DNA from: Devosia algicola
GTDB taxonomy: Bacteria > Pseudomonadota > Alphaproteobacteria > Rhizobiales > Devosiaceae
NCBI RefSeq assembly: GCF_028816455.1
Contig: NZ_CP118246.1
Location: 2,556,501-2,620,500 of the forward strand
Length of the DNA: 64,000 bases
Direction: 5' to 3'
Shown here piece by piece: positions 10,507-20,852 of this stretch; the stretch's first letter is position 1; the number at the start of each line of letters is the position of its first letter. Under the pieces are notes generated by a model that was given only the letters and a program-made list of their open reading frames with translations, was not told the DNA's origin and ran no database searches. A program made the position numbers and the translations under genes.

Positions 10507-11923
10507 ATGAGTGAAATACAAGACAAGCAGATCGGCGGTCGTATCAAGCGGCTGCGCCGTCAGAAGCGGATTTCACAAGCCGATCTGGCGCGAACATTGG
10601 GCATTTCGGCGAGCCTACCTCAACCTGATTGAGCATAATCGCCGCAAGATCACGGTGCCGCTGCTGTTCTCAATCGCCGGCTATTTTGGCGTAGAGCCCG
10701 GCGACTTGGTGGACAGTGACGAGGGACGATTGCTGGGTGACTTGATGGAGGCGTTCGGTGACGACATTTTCGCCGATAGCGACGTGACCAATCTCGAAAT
10801 CCGGGACCTCGCACAGTCGAACCCAGAGGCAGCGCGGGCCGTGCTCAAGCTCTACGACCGCTATAGGCTCCTGGCCAAGTCGGGTCCGGCTGCCAATATC
10901 CAAGGTGAAGCCGAACCATTTCATCTCGCCACCGACGCCATTTCGGACTTCCTGCAGGAACATGCCAACCACTTCCCGACTCTCGAAGCGGCTGCCGAAC
11001 GCATACGCGCCGATATCGACAGGTCGGGCGACAATTTCGGCCATGGATTGTGGACCTATCTGTTCAATGTGTTTGGTATTGAGGTGCGGCTGGCGTCACT
11101 GGCCAATGGCATTGCCCGACAGTTCGATCAACGGCGGCAGCATCTGCTGGTATCCGATATCCTGCCGACGGAATCGGCGCTGTTTCTCGTCGCACATCAG
11201 CTCGGGCAATTGGCTGCGGGCGACGAGATCGATGCGATCATCGACGCGGCCGGGCTGCCCGAGGGTGACGCGCCTGGCCTCGCCCGCAACGTATTGGCGG
11301 CCTATTTCGCCGCGGCATTGACAATGCCCTACGCGCCATTCCTGCGCGCCTGTAAGGATCATCGCTATGATATCGAGCGCATCGGGCGACGATTCGGCGC
11401 AAGTTTCGAGCAGGTTTGCCACCGCATGACGACCTTGCAGCGACCAGGCGCCACAGGGATACCGCTACATCTGGTTCGGACTGACATTGCCGGAAATATC
11501 TCGAAACGGTTCTCACTCTCGGGCATTCATATTCCGCGCCACTCGGGCGCCTGCCCGCGCTGGAATGTGTATTCGGCGTTTCTCAGCCCCGAGCAGATCA
11601 ATATCCAGCTGTCGCAGATGCCGGATGGGCGGAGTTACTTTTGCATAGCCCGGACCATCGCCAAGGGCGACCATCGCTATAATGCACCGCGTCGATACAT
11701 GTCGATCGGGCTCGGTTGTTCTATCCATCACGCCAAGGAAATGATCTATTCGGACGGCATTGATTTGAGCGGCGAGAGCCAGTTGGTACCCATCGGGGTG
11801 GGCTGCCGAATCTGCCCGCGCCTCGAATGCGGACAACGGGCCTACCCGCCCGCCGACTATCGTTTTACCCTGCGCGACGAAATCCGCCCCCGTAGCCTAT
11901 ATGGCCTTATGAGCGGGCTGTGA
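10507..11923 (+). CDS. XRE-type short-chain acyl-responsive regulator of the glyoxylate shunt (one extra base)
   Basis: A 471-aa DNA-binding regulator related to RamB/ScfR proteins. It has an N-terminal XRE helix-turn-helix (residues 8-65, RIKRLRRQKRISQADLARTL), a central IrrE-like region, and a C-terminal domain with cysteine motif GVGCRICPRLECGQRAYPP. An extra C at 10614 changes GCGAGCTACCTC to GCGAGCCTACCTC; the corrected text ISASYLNLIEHNRRKITVP is the recognition-helix consensus. Divergent from aceA, so it most likely controls aceA according to acyl-CoA state. The family link is recognised; the regulatory target is inferred. Confidence 0.82.
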
Positions 11924-12025
11924 TTGCTGCAATGTGCGGGAGTGTGACGACGCTGCATGAATCAATCGGGCGCCGTCAATTGGACTTCAGTTTCCAGACC
12001 CGCTTTAGAGCATGCGGGCGGCAAT

Positions 12026-12946
12026 CTACTGCCGTCGCGGCACGCGTACCTTCCCGCTGGCGATGACAACACCCAGGATTGCGATGGCAACACCGGCCAG
12101 TTGAGGCGGCGCAGGCACTCGACCAAAAAATACAGCAACGACAAGGGCAGAGACCGGAACCAGATTGAACAGAATCGAGGTAGCCGCGGGCCCTCGGACT
12201 GCAATACCGACCTGCCAGAAGATGTAGGCCAGTACCGAGCCGACCAACGCCATGTAGACCACGACCAGCTGCGTAACCGAAGTCGTTTGCAGCACTTCTT
12301 GCACAGGGGACTCGATCAGAAAGGCGATCACCAGTAGGCCGATGGCCCCAAAAAACATCGTCCAGGCGGCAGTCTCGATCGCCGCGGCCCCGCGCACCCA
12401 GTTGCGGCAACCGATGGTATAAAGCGCCCAGCCGACGCTGCCGGCCAGAATCAAAAGATCGCCACTTGCAAAGTGCGTCCCCGAAAAAGCTCCGACCGTC
12501 ATCGCCACACCGATCAGGCTGATGGCCATGCCGATTATGGTAATGGTCTTTGGTTTACGACGTTGCAAAAGCGCGTCGAGCAAGCTTGTTGTCAGCGGCG
12601 TCGTCCCCATGATCAGTGCTGCTGTGACCGGGCTCGACGTCTCCATGCCCAGAAACAAGACCGCATTGAAGCCGGCCACTCCAACAATGCCGAGCGTCGC
12701 GAATGCCGGCCAGTTCCGTTTCAAAACCTGAAGGTCGATGCCGCGGCTTAACCCCAACCAAGCGAGAATGGCAACCGCAGCAATCGCGAATCGATCCGCA
12801 GCAGCCGTCCAGGGCGAGAGATGTTCGAGCACGATGCGTGTTGCCTCAAAATTCGTGCCCCAAAAAATGGCGGCAAGTGCGCTGGTTGCCAGGGCTCCAC
12901 CGTCCGACAGTGCGGGTTTGGCGGGAGTGACGTCGATAGTAGACAT
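12026..12946 (-). CDS. EamA/DMT-family transporter
   Basis: Inner-membrane protein of 306 aa with ten predicted helices in two five-helix repeats, the drug/metabolite transporter fold. Conserved features are AAIFWGTNFEATRIVL at the start of repeat one and VGSVLAYIFWQVGI in repeat two. It probably exports a metabolite or amino acid; the substrate is unknown. Divergent from the LysR-type gene at 13049 with about 100 bases between, the usual arrangement for a regulator and its exporter. Confidence 0.85.
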   Translation of the reverse strand: MSTIDVTPAKPALSDGGALATSALAAIFWGTNFEATRIVLEHLSPWTAAADRFAIAAVAILAWLGLSRGIDLQVLKRNWPAFATLGIVGVAGFNAVLFLGMETSSPVTAALIMGTTPLTTSLLDALLQRRKPKTITIIGMAISLIGVAMTVGAFSGTHFASGDLLILAGSVGWALYTIGCRNWVRGAAAIETAAWTMFFGAIGLLVIAFLIESPVQEVLQTTSVTQLVVVYMALVGSVLAYIFWQVGIAVRGPAATSILFNLVPVSALVVAVFFGRVPAPPQLAGVAIAILGVVIASGKVRVPRRQ

Positions 12947-13048
12947 TTACGCCTCATATGCGTTTTTCCAGATCGAAAGGCGCATTTACACTTTTCGTTA
13001 TCATATAAGTAGCGCTAGGATCGGCGGATTATTTTTCAAAAATGGAAA

Positions 13049-13917
13049 ATGATGAATCTGCTTAACTGGGACGATACGAGGATATTTCTAGCGCTTGCGC
13101 GCGCGGGCACTTTGTCGGAAGCAGCGCAGCGTTTGGGGGCGGTGCGGCAACCGTCGCGCGCCGAATCGACAGGCTGGAACGCGCGCTCGGGGTTCCGCTT
13201 TTCCTGCGCCATCAAAGCGGCTATCGGCTGACGGATCAGGGCGAGGCCCTGATGCCGCGAGCAGAGGCGGCAGAACTGGCCATGCTGGGGTTACACGCCG
13301 AGGCGGGATCGCAGGATGACGTCACCGGGCTGGTGCGTCTTGCCAGCATTGAAACGCTGATCGCGCCAATCATCCTGCCCGCATTGACACAAGTCCTAGC
13401 GCAGCATCAAGGGCTGAATGTCGAGATTCTGTCCAGTGCGGCCACGGTCAACCTCGACCGCCACGACGCCGACCTTGCCCTGCGATTGGTTCGGCCAGAG
13501 CGTGGCCATCTCGTGGTGCGGCAAATCGGCAGTCTGGGTATTGGCCTTTATGGTCCCGCCGGCAACGACATGCCCAAGCGGTTCGTGACTTGGCCCGATC
13601 AGGAAGCGGTGCGGACCTTGCTCAACTGGTCGCGCGCCTTTGGTGCCGATCGGGCACCTCGACTTTCGGTCAACACGCTGGCGGGCCAGATCGAGGCCGT
13701 TGCACGGGGCGTCGGGATTGCCGTGCTTCCCCATGTGTTGGCTCGCCGCGAAGGGCTGAATCTTGTGGCCGACAGACTGCCGGATGGTGCGCGGATGACA
13801 CTGCCCATCTTCCTTGCGATCCACGCCGATCTGGCACATTCGCGCCGGGTCCGAACCGTGGCCAATTGCCTTGTCAGGACCATGAACACAAGGCGGGCCG
13901 AAATCGCTGAGCCGTGA
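13049..13917 (+). CDS. LysR-family transcriptional regulator (one missing base)
   Basis: 289 aa after correction. The winged helix-turn-helix occupies residues 1-62 (LNWDDTRIFLALARAGTLSE), followed by the effector domain. A run of five G at 13135-13139 is probably one G short: restoring it gives AQRLGGGAATVARRIDRLE, matching the LysR consensus, and a single frame to 13917. The effector domain is compact. Two ATGs in tandem (13049, 13052) make the exact start uncertain. Probably regulates the divergent transporter. Confidence 0.82.
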
Positions 13918-14300
13918 TCGTCGAGCAGCCGCTTGGCCCTTACGAATGCCGCCTAAAGCTTGAGATCCATCGGGGCGGTCACGTCACCTCGTTGCAAGTG
14001 CGTCTTCGAAATTTGAAGGGCCGCAGACATTATCAAATGACATGAAACGGCCCCCTTCATCGGTACCGGCCTAGAAGCGGCGTTGCGCACGCGAGACATT
14101 GAGGGTCTGACAATTTGCGGGCTGACGCCACCCCAATTGCGTTTTCACCACCACGCATGTGGCGGCCAATTCGGCCAGATTACCGACCGCTCGTTCGGTG
14201 CAACACTATAGGCACCATGACAATCCAGGGTGCGGTGGCGGGCGGTAGCCTTTATGCCTCGAACCGCACGCCACTATCGTAGCCGTCGCGTACTGTGCGT
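13918..14300. other. 383-base region without a recognisable gene
   Basis: Neither strand shows a convincing reading frame, RNA gene, strong terminator or repeat. It separates the LysR gene from a convergent membrane-protein gene and may be remnant sequence. Confidence 0.5.
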
Positions 14301-15040
14301 CTAGAGTGCAGCGGCGCGACCACCCGCGATCGTCGTGGCCTGGCCTTCATTAAGACGCTCCGCCACAATGGCGAGCCAGATCATCCATGAGAGGCCAAAA
14401 ACCCAGGATGCGACGATGGCAATCGACTGTGCCGACGAGAACCCTTCAGTCCCGGCAATCCACCCCTGCGCAAGATAAGCGAATGCGGACAGTGCCATGA
14501 GCAAAGCTATAATTCGCGGTACTGATTTTGTCGTCGCAATAACGCTGGCAAACAGCAGTAAGGCAAGGGCCAGCATGAAGTCCTGGTAGCTACGCATGCC
14601 CCATTCGAGCCAGCGGATACTCTCTGCGGTCGCAAAGCGAGCCGCCTTTTCGGCTTCGGGAGCGCTGACCCACGCCATTACGACCTGTTTTAGCGCTACA
14701 CCGTCCACAGCCTGAAGGGCACCGTAGAGGGCCAGGGTTGCTGCCGTCGCCGCAGCGCCACCGCGGATCAGCCACTTCGCCCGGCCGCTATCGCGCTCCA
14801 GCACGAAACCGAGCCCAATAAGACCGGCGAGCAACATGGCCATGCCTGCGAACTGGCCCACATGCACGCTCGACCAGATGCCATCTACAGCATAATGGGC
14901 AAAGATCGCCTGGTGGTTGTTCGCGTCGCCACCCGTGTGAAACTGGGTAGCCACGATATAAAGAGGCTTGTCCCGTAAGCATCAGCCAGGCTCGCAAGAC
15001 GCAGCGAATTGAGTGGGCTGACTGTTTTAGCATTTGTCAT
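14301..15040 (-). CDS. Seven-helix-type membrane protein of unknown function (two extra bases)
   Basis: A 245-aa hydrophobic protein, not recognised by name. After removing extra bases at 14966 and 14990, both at GAGCT sites, the N-terminus reads NSLRLASWLMLTGQALYIV then ATQFHTGGDANNHQ. Six or seven membrane segments can be seen. The corrected start at 15040 has AAGGATTCAG upstream. Histidines in FHTGGDANNH between the first two helices might bind a metal or cofactor, which is speculation. Next to DUF1127 and AraC genes in a variable region. Confidence 0.65.
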
Positions 15041-15057
15041 CTCTGAATCCTTTCAGG

Positions 15058-15204
15058 TTAGCGGCGTTGCATTGCAGCGCGGATGTCGTATCGGGTGAGG
15101 CCGATGTCGCGAAGCTGACGTTCGCTGAGATCGGAAAGCTCCAACGCAGCCAGACGGCGGCGGCGGTGCAAGGCATAATTGGCCATGATGCGGGTGAAAG
15201 ACAT
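15058..15204 (-). CDS. DUF1127 small arginine-rich protein
   Basis: A 48-aa basic protein ending LSERQLRDIGLTRYDIRAAM, the DUF1127 signature; the N-terminal half is rich in arginine (YALHRRRRLAALEL). GGAGGTTGTC lies just before the ATG. Known DUF1127 members in alphaproteobacteria take part in RNA turnover and in phosphate, carbon or stress responses. It lies 17 bases upstream of the membrane-protein gene on the same strand and could be co-transcribed. Confidence 0.85.
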   Translation of the reverse strand: MSFTRIMANYALHRRRRLAALELSDLSERQLRDIGLTRYDIRAAMQRR

Positions 15205-15403
15205 GACAACCTCCGTTGTTTCGATGGCGGGAGGTTCTAGATGAGAAGTCCGGCGGACAATTGAACAAAAGGGCTGCACGACTTCGATGCAGTTGCGCAT
15301 CGGAATGCATGTGCCCGCCGGTCTTTCCATGGCGTAAGTAAAAGGTGAGAATCGGCTTTGGATAGTCTTCCAAGACAAATGGCCGTTATGGTATAATGCG
15401 CGT

Positions 15404-16191
15404 ATGCAGCTTAACGGCATTGGACGCTTCATCTTCTGGTCGGGTGGAAGCGTGTGGATCGGCCAGGCCCTTGGCGTTAGTGAGGCTCCACGCACATCAT
15501 GCCATCCAGGTCAGCGTGGGCCTTTCCGGTCGCGTTCAGTTTCGCACCAGCAATTCAGACGCCTGGCAATCCTACGATGCAGTGATGATCCCGCCTGACC
15601 GCACCCACACCTTTCAGGCGCCGGGCAAGACTATCGCGCATCTGTTCTGCGAACCGGAGTCGGTCCTGGGTCGTGCATTGCGGTTGCGTTTTGGCGGTGA
15701 GGACATATGCGCTGTTGCCGCGCCCGAGATCAGTCAACGTGCTGCACACCTTGCCTCAGCCTTCGACGACGGACAGGCCGATGAGAATATCGAAGAAATC
15801 GTGCTCGAAGCACTTTATTCTCTGGCCGAACGTATCGTCCCCCAACCGGTCGACCAGCGCATCAAACAGGCCATGACATTCATCTGGGGGCGACTTGCCG
15901 ACACTTTGACCTTGGAGGACGTCGCTACCCATGTCGGGCTCTCTCCGGGTCGTTTCCGCCACCTGTTTGTCCAGGAGACAGGCATTTCCTTCCGCTCTTA
16001 CCTGCTTTGGACGAGACTTAACCGGGCGCTCGACCTTGGCTATACTCACGGGTCCTGGACCAACGCCGCCCATGCAACGAATTTTGCGGACTCAGCGCAT
16101 CTGACGCGTACGGCACGCCGCATGTATGGGTTTGCGCCGAGGCTCCCTGCGCCAGAATGGGCCGGTGGCAACGGGTCAACTGACTGGTTAG
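15404..16191 (+). CDS. AraC-family transcriptional regulator (two extra bases)
   Basis: 261 aa after correction: an N-terminal cupin-like effector domain (residues 1-140, with IPPDRTHTFQAPG) and a C-terminal double helix-turn-helix (LTLEDVATHVGLSPGRFRHL, then HATNFADSAHLTRTARRMYG). Extra G bases at 15485 and 16142 both split GAGCTC; the joins become GVSELHAHHAIQV and GFAPSSLRQNGPV, ending QLTG. TATAAT at about 15391 may be its -10 element. It precedes the YtkA-like and di-haem peroxidase genes by 72 bases and may control them. Confidence 0.83.
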
Positions 16192-16263
16192 CCCCTATAT
16201 TCAATTCTCGCACAATGGACAGGTTTATCGAGCCCTGCATAACCGCAACTCGAGGAACCAATA

Positions 16264-16712
16264 ATGTCCGCCAAATTTTCACGCCGCCAGATTTTGTGGC
16301 TCGCACCACTCACCCTCATCATTGTCGCCGGCGCCGGATTCGCTGCCCGCATGATGGCACCGCCGCCGTCAGATCTCGACCTGTCGCTCAGTAAGGCCAC
16401 CGATCATGCCCATTATGTAGCCTCGCTCGCGCCCGACCACTCACCCATTCCCGTCGGCGCAATACACAATTGGACAGTCAGGATCACGCAGTTGGACGGT
16501 GAGCCTGTGGATGCTGCAACGATCACCATCGATGGCGGCATGCCCCAGCATGGCCACGGCCTGCCGACCAGACCTGTGGTCACGACCGACCTGGGTAATG
16601 GAAGCCACCTGATCGAAGGCATGAGTTCAACATGACCGGATGGTGGACATTGACCGTCTCGATCGACGGGCCGAATGGCGCTGATCAAGCGACGTTCAAC
16701 CTGGTGCTGTGA
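16264..16712 (+). CDS. YtkA/FixH-like membrane-anchored protein (one missing base)
   Basis: 149 aa after correction. An N-terminal membrane anchor (residues 10-30) is followed by a periplasmic beta-sandwich: VGAIHNWTVRITQLDGEPV, then GGMPQHGHGLPTRPVV. In this family the methionine/histidine-rich face is linked to copper or cytochrome assembly. The frame breaks at GGCATGAGTTC near 16624, where one A is probably missing (GGCATGAAGTTC); restored text is EGMKFNMTGWWTLTV. It ends 3 bases before the next gene, so both form an operon. Confidence 0.75.
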
Positions 16713-16714
16713 TC

Positions 16715-17945
16715 ATGCGACCGCGTACCCTTTTCATTCTTGCTGGTCTGGCCTGCGCTGCCTCGGTGCTCGGGGTGCGCTCGGTCATGTTCAATCCATA
16801 TTGGACCGCCGAGGAGATCGAGCACATCGAATCGATGTCGCTCGCAAACCTGCCCCCGCTCCATCCAGACCCCTCCAACCGTGTGTCGGCCAATCCGGCG
16901 GCGGCGGCGCTTGGCAAGGCATTGTTCTTCGACACGCGGCTCAGCGCCAACGGCGCCATTTCGTGCGCCTCATGCCACAGGCCCGACCGCCAGTTCCAGG
17001 ACGATCTGCCGGTAGGGCATGGCATGGCCAATGGCACACGGCGCACCATGCCCATCGTCGCTACAGCCTATTTCCCATTCCTGTTCTGGGACGGACGCAA
17101 AGACAGTCAGTGGTCCCAGGCACTTGGGCCCCTCGAAAACCCACTCGAGCACGGTGCTGACCGAACAATGGTCGTTCAGTTGGTGGCCAGTGCCTATAAA
17201 GCGCAATATGAAGCGATCTTTGGCCAAGTCCCCGACGTCTCGGGCCTGCCCCAACACGCCATGCCCAGCGGGTCAGCCGAGATGGTCGCCGCCTGGAACG
17301 CAATCGACCCTCGGCAGCAAAAAGCAGTCGGCCTCGCTTACGCCAATATTGGCAAATCGATTGCTGCGTTCGAACGGACTATCGGGCCTGTCCCGACCCG
17401 ATTCGACGCCTACGCTTCCGCTTTGGCGGCTGGCGACCAGCAGGGTGCCGATATTGCCTTCACGGCAGCGGAACGTAGGGGCCTCAAGGCTCTTCATCGG
17501 ACAAGGAAACTGCGCAAGTTGCCATAACGGACCACTTTTCACCGACAACGCCTTCCACAATCTGGGATTGCAATCGATGTCAGCCGACGTCGATAGTGGC
17601 CGGCGTGCGGCTGTCGAACAACTGGCGTCCGACCCGTTCAATTGCCTCGGCCCCTTCAGCGATGCCAAACCGGCCCAGTGTGCCGATCTCAACTTTATGG
17701 AGACTACGAGTCCTGATCTTTTCGGGGCCTTCCGTTCGCCATCGCTGCGCGGCGTGGCACAACGTCCCCCCTATATGCACGCCGGGCAATTCGCGACCCT
17801 CCACGCGGTTATTGACCACTACAACAACGCGCCCATAGCGAGTTTCGGCAGAAGCGAACTCAAACCCCTGCAACTTTCGGACCAGCAAATTGCCGACATC
17901 GAATCGTTCCTGGCGACCCTCAACCCGTCGCCGCCCGCGCCATAG
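16715..17945 (+). CDS. Di-haem cytochrome c peroxidase / MauG-family protein (one extra base)
   Basis: A periplasmic di-haem protein of 409 aa after correction, with an N-terminal signal anchor (FILAGLACAASVLG). Two CxxCH haem sites are seen, both CASCH: GAISCASCHRP near residue 90 and GNCASCHNGP near residue 265. An extra G at 17489 changes AAGCTCTTC to AAGGCTCTTC just ahead of the second haem; the true text is RGLKLFIGQGNCASCH. The C-terminal PSLRGVAQRPPYMHAGQF is typical of the family. It would reduce peroxide or oxidise a protein partner; the upstream YtkA-like gene suggests a shared redox role. Confidence 0.85.
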
Positions 17946-18501
17946 AACGGGTGCGGGAGGCCGTTCTAATAAATTCGTTGATTTAATAGGCTGCTCAATG
18001 GCACACCAAAAAGCACAAAATCTACCAATTTCGTTGAGAACCGAACGATTGCAGTGCGTGAGGTTCGACCGGCCCATCGCACGCTAACGACCGGAACCGT
18101 GAAGCGCCAGGGGTGTCATATCGGTCGAGGAACCATGCCCTGGCACACAGGCGCCATCCCGATAACACCGAGGTCAACGGCCGCGTTTACACTCTCAATG
18201 TTACTGCGCCGATCGAAATAATGTTTTCTGCAGGGGGCCCTATTTCAACTTGACCATAGTCCGTGAAAGAAAAATGTAGACATCGCTTCCCTGTTGCATA
18301 GTTTTAGTGATGGGCAGGAACTGGATTCGACTTCGATTAACATTGCCCTCGCCGCGATCTTGGACTGGCAGGAGCGAATCAGCACATTTCCATTGGTAGG
18401 TGCGTCGCTGGTCATCCACATCGTGCACTTTGCTTGCGTGTGTGAAGGGCATTTGCCGCAGCGGCGATTTCTTGAATTTGGACGCCTGGGGGGCCGCCAA
18501 T
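17946..18501. other. 556-base region without a recognisable gene
   Basis: No convincing gene, RNA or mobile-element end can be read. The open frame from 18400 into the amidohydrolase has no family-like sequence before 18502. This gap marks the left edge of the amidohydrolase-P450-adenylation locus. Confidence 0.5.
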
Positions 18502-19623
18502 ATGCTCAAATCACCATTTTACGACAGGCTGCGCGTCCTCGTCGCGCGACACGGCGGTCTGCACAATGCCCATCTTCATCTTGACCGCATCAACACGCTC
18601 GAGGATGGCTATGTCGATCAGGGGCGGGTGCACGTACTTGAAAGCTCGGCCATCTCGCTGCAGAAGAAACATGCCCTGATCAATACGGTGCACGACGGCC
18701 CGGCCTATGGTCGCGACGACATGCTTGCCCGTGTCGAGGATGGCGTAGCGGTCATGCTTGAGGCCAATACGAGGTTGGCCGATACCATGGTCGATGTAAC
18801 CGATGATCGCGTGCAGCTTTCGGCTCTTGAAACCTTAAACGAGGCCGCACAAGCTGTTGCGGACCGCATCACTATTCGAGCGGCAGCCTATTCTCCACTT
18901 GGATTTCGCGACGATGAGCCTGGACGATGGTCTGTCTTCGAGCGTGGCGCCAAAATCGCGGATTTCATCGGCTGCCTGCCTGAAGCCGATGATCGGGACG
19001 ACTATCCCGACAATATCGGCTTTGAGGAACATTGCGTGCGCATGCTCGATGTGGCGCGGCGAGAAAACAAGATGCTGCACGTACATACCGACCAGCGCGT
19101 GGAGCCGACTGAAAGGGGAACAGAGCGACTTCTCGAGGTGATGCACGGTGAGCCGGGACCCGTGTCGCAGGACGGTACGCCAATGGTTTGGGCCGTGCAC
19201 ATGATTTCGCCGACCACCTATGACGACGCTCGTTTCGCGCGCCTCGTGGATAATCTGCTCGCGTGTAATGTCGGCGTCATCAGTTGCCCCTCTGCGGCGG
19301 TGGGGATGCGGCAAATACGACCCCTTCACACGCCGGCAGACAACTCCATCCCCCGCATTCTGCAACTTGCCGCCGCCGGCATTCCTATCCGTCTCGGCTC
19401 GGACAATGTTGCTGATATCTGTTCGCCGAGCACCACGGCCGACCTGATGGACGAAGTGTTCGTGCTCAGCGCCGCCATCCGTTTCTACCAACCCGAGATC
19501 CTGGCAAAGTTCGCCGCAGGAGTGGCACTTTCAGAAGATGATCGTGCCCTCATTGCCGACCATCTGCGCCGCAATGACGTCGAAATCGAAAAGGTGCTGC
19601 GTGCAACTGGGCAAACTGTTTGA
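18502..19623 (+). CDS. Amidohydrolase-superfamily enzyme
   Basis: A 373-aa metal-dependent hydrolase with a cytosine-deaminase-like plan. Likely metal ligands are the HxH in LHNAHLHLDRINT (near residue 20), the histidines of MLHVHTDQRV (near 190), AVHMIS (near 235), and the aspartate of RLGSDNVAD (near 300). Substrate unknown. The start at 18502 is chosen because sequence before it is not family-like; its ribosome site is weak. It ends 4 bases before the P450 ATG, so the two are probably co-transcribed. Confidence 0.75.
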   Translation: MLKSPFYDRLRVLVARHGGLHNAHLHLDRINTLEDGYVDQGRVHVLESSAISLQKKHALINTVHDGPAYGRDDMLARVEDGVAVMLEANTRLADTMVDVTDDRVQLSALETLNEAAQAVADRITIRAAAYSPLGFRDDEPGRWSVFERGAKIADFIGCLPEADDRDDYPDNIGFEEHCVRMLDVARRENKMLHVHTDQRVEPTERGTERLLEVMHGEPGPVSQDGTPMVWAVHMISPTTYDDARFARLVDNLLACNVGVISCPSAAVGMRQIRPLHTPADNSIPRILQLAAAGIPIRLGSDNVADICSPSTTADLMDEVFVLSAAIRFYQPEILAKFAAGVALSEDDRALIADHLRRNDVEIEKVLRATGQTV

Positions 19624-19627
19624 AGGC

Positions 19628-20852
19628 ATGCTCGCCAGGAAAGTAAGAACTGCCGCCCCGGCGGAATTCCTGCTGGACAGCGCCGAACTCTACAACGCGC
19701 CCTATGCCGCCTATCGGCGGATGCGCCGTGCCGGGCCAATACTGCCCTGCCGGCCCGCAGGTTTCGCCCTGACCCGGCATGCAGATATCAAGCTGGCCCT
19801 GTCCCATCCCGATCTTGGCAATGCGCCGTCACGCTTCTCCACTCTGCACAGTCGCAATGCCGAAAAATATGTAGCAGCAAACCTTGCCAGCAACATCCCG
19901 CCCTTCCTCGACAAACCCGAGCACGTTGTGGTGCGCAGGGCCATAACCTCGGCCTTTTTTGCATGTTTTCGCGACTTCACTACCCAACTCGAAGCGCTGG
20001 CACGCACCCAGGCCCAGGACTTCGCCTCGGTTGGCGGTGGAGATCTGGTTGAAACATTTGCCAAGCCGTTCACTATTCAGGTGATGTGTCACTTTCTCGG
20101 CCTGCCAACTGCAACGGGCGCCGAGCCTGCAAAAATATGCCGAAAGCTTTTTCCTGCTATTCGCCCCGATTGCCGATCCCATCGCCTTCAGTCAGGTGAA
20201 CCAGGATCTGGCAGCCTTCAGAGCGATTGTTTGCGAACACCTACCCAATGCCGATAGCGGTATTCTGGCGCATTTTCGTGACCATGGTAGCCACGGTCTG
20301 AGCAACACGCAGATCGTCGATGCCTGCATTTTGCTGTTTGCGGATGGTGTGGAAAATGTCGCTTCAGCGATTGGTACGGTCATGCTGACATTGACCGAGC
20401 ACCCAGAAATACGCGCGGCTCTGATCGAGGGCAAGATGAAGCTGGGTGCCGTGATAGAGGAGGCGTTGCGACGCGATGCGCCGGGGCAGATCATCTCCCG
20501 CATCGTGCGGCGCGACACCGAGCTGGCGGGATTGGCAGTACCAGCCGAGACGGCGGTTTTCCTGTTGCTTGGTAGCGCCAATCACGACGAGACCGTCTTT
20601 GCCGACCCGGAGCGCTTCGATTGCCAACGAGATCTCGAGCCAATGCTGACTTTTGGCGGCGGTCGCCATTCTTGTATCGGGGCGCAGCTGGCCCGAAGTC
20701 AGATATCGGCGGCTGTCAATGCCCTGCTTGGGGCGGACATCGAGATTGTCACCAGACCCGGGCAAGTCCGTTATGTTCCGCGCTTTGGACATCGCTGGCC
20801 ACAATTTCTCGAGGCAAGGATCGCCCCTAATCGCCGGCGTCAGCCTTCCTGA
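19628..20852 (+). CDS. Cytochrome P450 (one extra base)
   Basis: A soluble bacterial P450 of 407 aa after correction. It has the haem-binding loop FGGGRHSCIGAQLARSQ with the cysteine thiolate near residue 350, an ExxR-like helix (EEALRRDAP), and an I-helix reading LLFADGVENVAS, where the usual threonine is an asparagine. An extra C at 20126 changes GCCGAGCTGCAA to GCCGAGCCTGCAA; the true text is TGAELQKYAESFFLLFAP. A GTG at 19601 is an alternative start. The 3' end overlaps the convergent adenylation gene by 26 bases. Its substrate could be a carrier-bound acyl group made by that neighbour (inference). Confidence 0.85.
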
